Positions 1 through 12,385 of a DNA stretch of 64,000 nt are shown one piece after another. This stretch comes from Dipylidium caninum (lineage: Eukaryota; Platyhelminthes; Cestoda; Cyclophyllidea; Dipylidiidae), in contig QEYB01000921.1 of NCBI GenBank assembly GCA_017562135.1, positions 1,178,001 to 1,242,000 of the forward strand, read 5' to 3'. Made by a program: the position numbers and the translations under genes. The notes under the pieces were generated by a model that was given only the letters and a program-made list of their open reading frames with translations, had not been told where the DNA came from and did not search any database. Each line of letters starts with the position of its first letter. Within the stretch, counting starts at the first letter, position 1.

Positions 1-17
1 TGTTACTATTTTCACAG

Positions 18-3000
18 GTCCAATTGTCAGTGCTGTGTCCAATGTGCTCAGTTCCCGATGCTTGGTTTTAATTGGATCTGCAGTGTCTTTTTTATCAGTA
101 CTCTCTTGTGCTTTTGTTTACGATATCGACGTCTTCATTGTGCTTTTTGGTTTCGTCACTGGTGAGTTTGCTCTCTCCGTTTTCTTATAAGAATGAAATA
201 TTTGTTGTTGCAGCCGATCCGGCCGTATCCCAGGTTTCGAAGTAGTCTGGAGCAAATATCGCAGAACCTGTGTTTCGTGTAAAATACCACCACTCATGGG
301 TGTTAAAAGATATTGAGCTGAAACATTAACAACAGCTTTTTCTGAAGTAGGACATACTTAGTGATGCACTTTAGGAAAAGCTTAATGAGGATTACGGGAG
401 GATGCTTATCCCCATTTCACACTAAATCCAATTTATTGCGAATCCACTTATCTTCTCCCCTCTTTATTGCCTAACTAAATCCCTCCGAATTTACCTTGTA
501 TTTGTTAGCTCACTTTAACGCTTGATAAACGATACCCGTGGCGTTCAGGAGGAGCGGTCAGCTATTCACATGACCTTCCAGCCCTCTCACTGAACGAAAC
601 CTCATACCTCGGGGGTGGAAAGTTTTTAATTGAAAATAATTTGTTCTCTCGTTGTGTCACCAGTTCATTACCTTGGTGGAAATAAATTTTTTTGTTAACA
701 AACAAGGGGACTGTGAGCTTGTACATATGCCACAAAGGCCGAGTCGCCAGGCGTAATCATGCCAAGTCAAAGAATGATGAGTTCATGCACATTAAATCGA
801 ACACCAGTGTATCATGTTGATCTTCACTTGATATGTCGGCAATTTTATCATTTTGCTGCTGTTTCGCGCGTGAAATAGAGATTGGAATAAGTTGCTTTGC
901 TCTACCTGCCTATTTGTTGCCTTTCCTAGAGACTTTTCATTGGCACTGCACTACATTTTTGCACCAAATTCACAACTTGAATTTGTGAAATAGGGCAATC
1001 TCAGGCAATATTTGTCAAGGAAACATGTCGAATTTCTTCCTATGAGCTGCTTAAAAATCATGATCTGCAACTAATATCGCGTTAGATGGACTAACTGTTA
1101 TTGCTTCCTCGTGCGCCTCTAGCTTTCTATACTTTCGAAATCGTAATTGGGACAGTTAATATTTGTGAGACTCATTGACGAAGGATTGTGGGTTTTGTGG
1201 AGGTGAGGGGAAATTTCAGCCCTCATCGATTGACCGTATACATACATCAAGATAGGTGAGCACGATAGATTCCCCTCTCAGACGCAGTTCCCACTCATGC
1301 AGCGGTTTCCCAACCCCTCTCCCCTCAGCCCCTGCACCTCGTCACGGTGCTGTATGCGTGCGTATCAGTGTGTTCGTGTGTGTGCGCGCATTCCAGCAGT
1401 GACGAAAGGAATGACGAAATAGTTTATCACATGCGTGATTGTTTTGGAGCCCTAGAGTGTGAAATTGCTCCCTTATTATCCACTTCTTGAGGTATATGTT
1501 GATCACCCTGTGCTGTCCTCTGCCATCATATTATTATAACTTGGTCAATGGTGTGAATTGAGCATAAATTCATTGCCATCAGTAAGACTAAGGCATGGCG
1601 CCATGGACTTGTAAGTTGGCACCAAATCTTTTCCTTTATACACAGCAAAATTAAGTCATTTCGACTTAACTGCCATTTGGATCTCTCGTCGATTGTTAGT
1701 TTTGACGACCAGCCTTGATACTCCATTCCTAGTATCAAATGCATTGGATCTTTTAAAAAATTGACTAACTTCCGTAGATAGTCTAAAATAAGATCTGTTT
1801 CTTGATTTTTCTTCGGCTATTTGCATGAATTTTGCCCAACATGTCTCGTTGTTGCGGTTGCATACGCTCTGACTAACTTGGCCTTTCATTATTCAAAATT
1901 TCTTTCGGTATTGGAAATGTGGGGCTGTTCCATGGTCTTAACTGGCTCTCAGTAGACAACATTTCGAAAAATACTCACAGCAGTAAGATGCTCGGAAGAC
2001 GTTCCACGTTCTCCCGTGGAGAGAATGTGTGGTGCTTAAGAAACATGCTGAGACTTTCGACTCGAGGAAGACCCTTCTTTCCGAGTATTATGTTGAGTCA
2101 AGGGGGGAGGTGACTGAAATACACGAGTATATCACAGTTCCGCGGCTCTAAAAATCTTGGAAAATATTTCTAATTTGTTTCGCAAGTAGATTGCATTAGA
2201 GGTAAGGCAACGGGCGTCAACTAGTGTCTACGATATCTTTCACATATCATCTCTGCAGCGTAAATGGCTGTGCTGAACTAAGATGAGAATGGATGATAAA
2301 GAATTTTCCACTACTATTTGTCTCTCCATCAATTTCTCGTGTATTTTTCACCAATTTTGTGAGAAATTCTCATTTACAAATGAGGGTTTTTAGTTACGCC
2401 TCTAATTCTCTTCGATTGAACTCTTCTTGGATGTTGCTTGGGTCCTTGAGGCAGCACCTACAAGAGTTGTCTGAAGTCTTGATGGAAGTTAAGAATCCCA
2501 CATAAGGTAACGCATGTAGTTTAAATGCTGTCAACGCGATAAAAAAAACTACTGTGCCATGTTGAACATTGAGCCAATTTACTTTCACGATTGTTTTGAC
2601 TATTATTTATGGAAGTGTTTCCTTAGCGAGGCATCGCCAGGACACGTTTGTTCATATAATCCGATTATATGGAAAGGAACTCCACAGTAGACATTAGGCA
2701 GACTTATTTAATTCCTTTCACTCACCTCTTACGTTAAGCATTGAAAAATGTCACATTTCTATAGTAGTCCACTTCAACAATTAGTCTTGTCTTCCAACAA
2801 CTGGCTGAAAATCCTCGGTGCATAATAAGATTTCTTCGATTCCTGTTGAAGCACGTAAACTTCCCATTTCGAGTAGACGCATGTGGGATTTTTCTTCACC
2901 TCGGAATTTGGCGATGATCCCGTAAATACCTTCTTACAGTGCTGATTACACGCCTGTTCCCAGCGTTTAGAAATCCACTTAATTCCGATGGCCAGCAGTA

Positions 3001-6000
3001 GGGAATACCGATTACAAAGAGCTTTACAGGCATGAGTTTCGACTTTGGCGCGGTCTCGATGTTTGGATAGTCTTAGATTGACTTGAAGTGGTCTTGTAAA
3101 AGGTGAGCTTGTTGACGCCCGTGGAGTTTTCACCTCTATTTACTGAGCCTGCATCATTTTACTCTTCACTGACCTGTCGCAAGTCATTTATGCGACTTTT
3201 GGTGCAATAGTTACATAAGTGTCATGAGCAGTCTTATCTGAACTCGCCGTCAGAGATATATACAAAATGTACTTTACCAGCGCCTTGACACCAGTTCATT
3301 GAGCCACTTTGTCGTGAAAAACATTTGGTGATGGTTAAGACAACATATTACTCGTGAATTTTTCATGCACTGGGAGTTATTGCGGTTTTTACTCTTTCAG
3401 TATCGTTCATTGAAATGCGTTTAATCTTTCGTGTATTGTGGTGATAAGTCGGACCCCGAGGCCGTCGGTGGCGCCCGTGTTTCCATCTGTAAACTTTGTA
3501 ATCAGACAGACGAGGAATTGTTTCATAATGACTTTGTTTGTTCCCACTGCATGATGCTAACCACATGGTTCATCGTTGAATAGGAATCGAATTCATGCCG
3601 AAAGAGGCGCGGACACTTCAAGTCGTAGGTTTTGTTCTTACTTTAGGCATCTTCTACGGCGTAATTTACCTCCCAGCAGCGACCATAGTATCTCAATGGT
3701 TCGCTAAGCGTCGAGCTACTGCCATGGGCATTTCTGTGTGCGGTAGCAGTGCTGGTACCGCCGTCTATTCCTCCATTCTACCAGAACTGTTGAAGAAATA
3801 CTCCTGGCGAGGATCCTTTGCCATTATGGCGGCTGTGTCTCTGCACTGTTTTGCGGCAGGATGCCTTTTCATTCCTTTACGTGACTACCAAAAGCTCCAT
3901 CCTGTCAAGGAGAAAGTAGTAAAGACCGAAATTGAGGTGAATGACGAAGGAGATTCAACAACTACTTCGAGTGGGCCCCAAAGTTGCCGCCGAGATCCAA
4001 AATGCACGCGCTTGGAATCACCAAACTCCGTTCTTGTGGGGGATGGTGAGTATCAGAAAAAGTCAGATGATGTGAGTAAATTCTCTGCGGCAATTCTTTT
4101 TTAAGACTTGCTTCTTTAAGACCTCTTTCATACAAGTGAGAACGTCAAATAACACCTATCCTTTAGCAGAAATTAACAATAAGACGTTATAAGAGAGTAA
4201 ACTGGACTACAATGAACAAGCTCACTCTTCATTGAAAAGTATTATGTTACCACAATTGAGGATTTCCGAAAATCCTGAGTGGACCGTTTGGCAGGCCCTT
4301 TCGTAACCTTCACTTTTATTATGGTGACCTTCTTGGCAGAAATCTTGAATTTGCTAACTGACATCGCTATTTTACCGTATAGTCAAGTGGTATTCTTTTA
4401 TAGAATCTTGGTAAGAGGATCTAAGTTTAAAGAGGATATAAGAGCATCATTTACACTTCGAAGCTGAAACGATAGGTAGGCGAAATTTTCAATTTTAACA
4501 CGATCGTACTGTTTGGTGAAGGCACACGAAGGCATCGATTCATAGGAGAGAAGTGATTCAACAAGAGGTCATTTTGTTGCTCATGGTAGTTCAAAAAAAT
4601 TGGAGTGTTTCGGGTCCATGTGATGGTTCAAGGACTATAGATGTCACAATTTGCCTTTCCGTGTAGTTGACCGACTATGTGAGCATATCATTCCAAAAGG
4701 GTCTTTTTCCTTTTTTATAAGGCAGTAGACATTAGCGTCTGTAAGGCTGTCATCACCGGTCCTTACTCCGAGGTCTTGTGTAATAGCATCATAATATAAT
4801 TTGCTGTTTAAAGGCATTATTCTAGTCAAACGGACGCACTGTTAATACTCTGCCATTACTGAGTTATTTCTCTCCCTCTACTTTCAAAACAGGCTATTTA
4901 TAGTCTATAAACCGAGTGGCCTTAAAAAAAACCTCTTTTAATCATTCAAAGAAATGGTGACGGTCATTAGAGTAGAAAATCTAAGAACTTTTTTGTTTAT
5001 TCATTCCCCGTAATCGTACTCTATACTCCACTGTAAATGCTGAAAGTGACTCTCTCAGTAGCCAGCTGGGATGTGCCGACAACGCGTCCCTGTTTCGTGG
5101 TGAAATTTGATGTATCTGCTCTTAGCATCACCCATTTCGACCATTCGGACTCATTTTGTGATGAAGGCGATTAGATTGTTTGGTATCCCTTAAGAGGCAG
5201 GGCAGGGTGACGTACTTATCTGACCTCTACTGATCAACTATTCGCCATGATGTGTCACGATTTCTTCATTGTCTATTAGCGAGATTCCTACATTCATTCC
5301 TCATGCCTACTGCCTCTCCTAGTAGACAACTAGTGTTTTGAGTCTGAAAGGCTATGGTGTCTAATGTTTTCGCATCTCTTTGTTGCCAACGCAGGAACTT
5401 CAGGCCGTGTCACCATCGACGCCGAAACCCGAACGAGGAGGCAAACTATGTCACTGTGTGTCTTGCTTATCCGCAACCGTGGACAAAGATGAGCTTGAGT
5501 GTCAGACGCATAGAGAAAGTGAGTTAGGTCTCCCTTTAACCCTCCTGCCTTCCCCCCAACTTCAAATATGACAGTTTATTTACTTAACGCCCCTTTATTT
5601 GAAAAGAGTGATTAAGGTAATTAAGAGAAGCTCTGAGTAATGGAAAGCTTCTAATGTAATGTAATGTAATGAAAGTGGTAGGAACTAATGGATGCAAAGG
5701 TTGTTCGTATTCAATGTTTAGGTCAAAAAACAGAAATATTAACAGAAAAGAGGAATGTCTTACGGAATGTTAAACGAATATAATCCCTCAGCTTCTACGA
5801 TAATTTCTATTTCAAAGGTAACGGTTCAAAAGTGAGATCAAAAGAGTACTCATGAACGGTGAATTTTATTTATTCTCCTGTACTTATTATTATGAGGACC
5901 AGACTGATGGATATTTAAGCAAAATTTAGTCTGGTATTGTCGACTAACGACGAGAGTCCCTCTTAAAGGCGTAGGGATAGAATATTTTTATGCTAATGAA

Positions 6001-9000
6001 GGAATTTTTACTAATGGATGAATGTGTTCCTAAATAGGAGGGCGTTCTTAATATCGTCGTAAGTTGATTCAGGAGTTAATAAAGTGATTTAATTTTGCCT
6101 TTTTCTTGTTGGAGAATTCGTTTTTTTTAAAAATCAACTCTCAACTATTTCATTGAAAAGAAACTGGAGGTGAAAAGTTGTATAATAACCAACAACCATT
6201 CCATATGATGTCTAGTTAAGGTGGTGACCAGACTGTCGCCTATCAGACAGGTGTGAAAGTGGACATCATAAGGTACTCAAATTGTAAATAATTGGCGAAT
6301 TTTTATGTAGGTGTTTAATAGGTTAGTAACAAATGAAATACAAGCAATTTTCTTCTTCAATCTTGTTAAGCCAATCCCACCGCTCCCACTAAGTTAAACA
6401 TTTAATTTCTCTCCATCGTGTCCTGTTGATCTCCACTTGGACACTAATTCCTTCCATGGGTTCGGGGTGAATTTGTCTGGACATATTATATTAACCGTTT
6501 TCATTGCTTACGGTAACATTTTGACGACTGTAGTGGCGTATTTGCTCAACAGGGGAGTGGCACTTGGTTCATTCGGGAGTGGTAAACTCTAGATGAGGCT
6601 TTTGGATAATAGTGGAATTTTCCGAGCAAAGTGATCTATCACAGATTACCTTTTACACTTCTACACCTCGGTGTGGTAGCGTAAATTGTCTTTATCGTCA
6701 GCCGAAACGCGAAATAGCCTCATTGAAACACTCGCCTGACTTACTCTACGGAGTGGAGGGAATTGCTTTTTCTTTGACTTTACTGTGAAAAAATTGGATT
6801 CCAACTGTTGCTTTCATCTCTTTCGATAGTACCAAAATTTTAAGTTGATTTGGGGCGATAGAAATTATAAACCGCAAACTGTATGCAGGAAATTGAGGTA
6901 AAATGGGTGTATTCTCAAGGAGTTGTCGTTCCCCTCTCACCCACATCGCATACACTGTACTGAATTGACGTTCTCTTATCGTAGGTGCCATGATAGCTTA
7001 TTTTTCTCCTTTGGAAATTTAGCATTGGTTTTGTTATATCCTCAGACAACGATCTGGTACGGATTCTGAAGAGCGAGAAGCATCACCCCCCAGTGGTCGG
7101 CTTAAGCACCGTGAATCGGGTGGTGGAAGAGGTGCTATCCCAACAAAATCAACTTCACAGTGGGTCATTTTCGCGACGACGCACTCTCTCCATTGAACCC
7201 TCTCCAGGCGCCTCAATTTTTGTAAAGGTGAGTGTCTGCCAAAATCTCTCGACTTGAATTTCAGTGTGGACTGGCAACACCTTGTTAGTCAGTTTTCAGG
7301 CAACTAAGGTTAGTCGGGTTGACGCACAGTGATTTGAAATCCCACATTTACTGTTGTTGAGAAGCCTGTTGACGATATATCACATTTCAATTTCTCTACG
7401 TTCTCCATGTGTCTGAAAAGGCCGTTTATATTTGCGGCAATCAACCTCAAGTTGATCTCTAAATCGGGCTCTCTGTGGTTCAGATAGCATCCATGTAGTT
7501 AATATAGCTTGAAAGGAACCGCCCTCCTTTATTCCGAGAATTGCCATCATTACCAGGCGAATTTGTCTCCAATTGGAGCAGGAAAGCGGAAGTTTATTGC
7601 CTTCCTGCAAACCGCTAGAATGTTTGGAAACCTCACTTGCTGATTACCAGTATATTCAGCATTTCTTTTCAAGTTAAATGTGATTGAATCAGAGTAAGTG
7701 GGTATCGCTATTGAGCCCTACCAGGGTTCGACGGTTATTTTCATGAGACATTCCCCTAATGGAAAGCGATTCGATTGACTTGATGGCTCAGTTAGTGATC
7801 GAATTGCTGAGAGACTGAACCTACTGTTGGGAGAGGTTTTTTGAGTAAAGGGTGATTCGACATTACCACCGCTTCGTAGCCCCTACCGCCTCCTCCAGCC
7901 ACTACCACCCTACTCCCTGATCCTTAACGGGGGTTCCTGTTTGCGTTTCAGTGGTTGATGGTAAACTGCCACCAGATGTACCTTCCTCTTCCCTATTGAA
8001 AAGGAAAAAAAATTTGTGCTTTTATGCTATTATCTTCTCCAGTTTTGCGTACCCTCATTCTCATCAAATCATTCATTTAAATATACGGTCGAATTCTTGT
8101 TACATTTTTCACAGTGGGACTACTTTTTCTAGGAGTCTTTTAATCCACCCTAACCACACATTCCTGTACTTCATGGGACGCCGATAGTCAACACCTGCTT
8201 TTCTCACCAATCTGCATCTATTTTCCTCCGCAATGTTCCCTCGAGGGCGACACTGGAGCTGGTCAATCTACTTCCATTGTCGCTATATTTTACTAACTGT
8301 TTGCTGAATGATCTGTTTACCTGCTTTGCAAGTGTCATTCCCTCGCCCTTTACTCGGTTACTCCTGTCACTGCGAGCATTTGATGACTCGAACGATGGAA
8401 CACTGCTGCCGGTGGCGAGTTTTAAATGATGAAAAATTCACCGAAATTCATGATTTATTACTCCCCTGGCCAGGCAGCACTTGATCAGGATTGTCTACTC
8501 ATTTTACATTTCATTCTAAATAAGACGGAAGGAGTGCGTCTATGGATTACACTTCCTAGGATTTCATGACTGTACCAAAAGACGTGTCAAACTTGGGATA
8601 TAGTTTGTGTCCTTGATATACCATTGAGATACATGTTCCATTTAATTTGTGGTTTGTCCGTCTTTCATCCTTGATGGTATTTCGTTTGTTTCTTGTTCTT
8701 TGAATATGTCATACATTCATGACTGACTTTCAGTATACTTAAGTGGCAATAAAAGTTCTTTTCTCCTCTTTGATTTGTACAGATGCAAAATCGCATTCAC
8801 TTTAACTGACTGTTGAATGCTCAGCATAGAAGGAATTTAGGGGAAAATTTTCACAGTCACAAATTTCTTCGCACACATGAAGGCACGATTTCGATCATTA
8901 GATAGTTACTGTTCTGTCAGACATTCCCTGAATGCACAGAGCAAAACTGGCCAAGCAACCCACAAATTAAGAATGTCCTTTGAATTTGTTTCCAGAAAGA

Positions 9001-12000
9001 AGATTTTTTAATTAGTAAGCATACGCGGAAGGAGGTAGCTTTGAATGTGGGTTGCAACTCCAGATCCGAGTATCAGGACGCAGATTTCAATGTACCTAAC
9101 ATCACACAACGGGAACAGGACGACTAAAAACACTGAAACTAAGTCCGTGATAATTTGACATTAACTAGCGCGACCAGGCAGGCGGAGATGTGCTCTTCGC
9201 CTCCGCCGTCTCCCTTCGTCCGATTGCCGACGCAGGTGTCCACGTGGATTCCTCCCTCCGGCGTGAAATTATGCAGAAGCTGCAGGAGGAAATGGATTTG
9301 CCAGCAAACCGCATGGACTTCTTCTACTCCGGCAGCATGGCCCATGTCGATGAGGTACGTCGGGTCTATTTTATCTTGATTGCCAAGGTTTCGAGTTAGG
9401 ATCTTAGGTGTTATTCTCTTTGGAGTAAACAGTTTTTCATGAGCCTAACGGAAGCCCTCAACGTCGACAATGGAGACTTTTCATCAATGTTGGTATTTCA
9501 TATTTAAGCAATCTGTTTACATCAGTTAGAAGGAATGGATCTTGTTTTTTAGTTTCAAACTCGTTACTAAACACATATAAAGGAGTCAGAGGCACTGCTC
9601 CAAATAGTCCAGGTTTAAAATCTTCCTACACCTGTCAATTGACCTCGCATCGTCTGTTTAATTCAGTATATCTCTTCTTCAAACGTGAACGAGTATGTAC
9701 GCAGCATAACGAAAATAGAATCGGAAGAAGTGGACGAGGAAGGCGCCGTTGCACATTCCACCAATCGGATTCTCCAGATGCTTGGAAAACTTTTTGATTT
9801 CGACCTACTCCGTAGCCCAACATTTATCCTCTTACTCGCGTCAAGTGTTTTCTGTCTCCTCGGTGAGTTCATCACCTTTTACATCTCATGCTATTCGCCT
9901 TACCCCAGGAAATGCTATTCGTCCACTAGTTTAGACATTCCATACAAATGGGAGTAGGCACTAGTTGTGCTAGCGATATGTCTAATTATCTTCAATATTC
10001 GCATTTATGGTCTCTCAGTATTCTAAGGGTGATAATCATAAAATTTCGACTTACCTCATGGAGATGACTGCTTTATTTATTTCACGGTGGCATGTCAACA
10101 CTTACACTCTAGTTGCTATTAGAAAACAATTCTCACGTCTCATTGTAATGAAGTAAAATGACAGTTTTACACCATTAGGATAAGGTTAATTTTCTTAAGA
10201 GAAAGAATGTAATTAAAATATGATCTATTCAAGCCTCGCTTCCATGGTTTGTCCAGCGTAGGAACGTGTCTGCGACTTCCGAGATGATTGTGCGGATGAC
10301 CATATTTTTTACTATTCGGTTTTAATTATACCCCTTACATCCTTGACCATATGAGAACTTCTATGAAATCTTCTGTTCTCTTGAGGGTTCTTGCTGTTTA
10401 TCGTTTATTTGTGTAAATTTATTAGGGTTTCTGCTGCCGTACTTACAATTGACAATTTGACAGCTAAGACTAGACACTATTCTCCTTATTCATGAAGGAG
10501 GACATCATTTTATTCGCTATCTCTCTCCCCTTGAAAGCTCAAACTTCTCTAAAAATCTCGTTGTGCAAACTGAATAAAGACACTTCTTAAGGTTGTATTT
10601 GACATGCTCATGGAGTTGTTTGCACCCTTACCACCATAAACGATTCTACTTGGTAAAAGTAACTCGCTTGCTCCGCTTGTCCGTCCTCTCATTTAGCTCT
10701 CCTGCCCCGTCTATCTCTGGTGTCTGCGAATCTCACTGCTCAGATGTCGTCTCCGACAGAGCAACATTAATCGTTCAATGCTCGCATTCCTACCGCCATT
10801 AAAGCCCTTTATTGCTATCTCTCGTGACCACACCTTCATTATTTTGAATTAAATTTTTTGCACCACCGCCTAGAAGCAGGCGACTGGTGATTTCACAGGA
10901 AAAGATACGCATTTCTGTTTACTACGGCGTAAGGGTACGACCACTTAGTCCGAAAGTACCAGGACAGCCACAAACCTGAGTGCTCTCCAAGGCGGCCATT
11001 TCAGTCTGTAGATTTGGTTTTTTCATCGACTCTTCCCCTTTCCGAGTTGAAAGCGGACTACTTTTTAATCTCCTTAGCTGGGAAAAAACTGAATATCTCA
11101 CTGGATTCAACACTTTTTCTATTTTAACATTAAAGCATGTTGTCCGTTTATTTTTCAAAGTGGCACTCATTCCTCCACTTCCCTTTTTAAAATTAGAATA
11201 ATGGTTAATTGTTCTCCATATTGCCTAATCGGTTTTTCCCCCAAGGAGTTCCAATAGAGATTGCTTTTGAAAGGTCCATACACTGTTTATTTAGTAAGTG
11301 GAGATCAGTTAAATAAGCAGCGAAATCCTACCTTACGGTAAAAACGTAGATCTCAACTTGGACACACGCCTCCACTCCCGGTAGGTTGAACCATTGCCTC
11401 GAGTGTACACGGAGTACTGCGCTCCCATGATTCGGGTGATTTGTTCGAGTTACCTCAGATTAATCTAATGTGGCATGGCTGAAAGCGAAGGAGAAAAGTA
11501 ATTTGGCAGAGGAGCTGATAGAGCAACTGAGCAGACCACGTGAACGGAATCCTTATTCCATCATCATTGCGACCAAATTGTGGAAGGTTGGATGACCTCC
11601 TACAGTTTACTTGCCGAAGCGTCGTCGGGTTTTGAGCGTCATCGTCAGTGGTTCCCCTTGCAATTACTTCTGTCTAATGTGAGTGCGCACCGGTGAAAGA
11701 TAGGAACTTCTAACACTGACCATTTTTGCCAATGCCTTTAGGCTATCCGGTCCCTTACATGTTTCTGGTGGACGAAGCTCGAAGTCTCGGCCACTCGCCT
11801 GAAGCATCAGACAATCTTATTGTCTACCTGTCTGCTGTTAATACCGGCGGCCGTGTGCTGGCAGGTGAGTATCCGCTGTTCGTTTGTATGCGATTCATTG
11901 ACACTTACATGAAACGTGTTTATGCAGATTCAGCTCTTATTTCAAGGACTTAAGTCATATTTTTTGACTAGCTGGTATCTTTTGTTTGAACAAATAGTGA

Positions 12001-12354
12001 TTTTCCCACACAAATGTGAGTTACAGAGGTGTGGAGTGAAGTACTCGTTTCTCCTTCGAAGCCACCATTACGACACTCCTAAAACTTTTATTCTCATTAC
12101 TAATAAATAGTAAACAAAAAATGCTTCAAATGTCGATGACACCTACTTTTCTCCCCCTATGCGAAGCAGTTTTTAGGTCATTTGCTACTTATTTTATTAA
12201 TTACTCTACGTGTTATTTGCAATTCCCTTTAACATGAACAAGGGGAACTTTTTTCACGAACAGTCGTTTAAGATAAAACGCACCTATTAATAATTATTTG
12301 GAGTCTTGAGGGGGGGGGGAGTGTCGGCTCAAAGACTTCAAGGGCTAAATTAAG

Positions 12355-12385
<31 letters not shown>

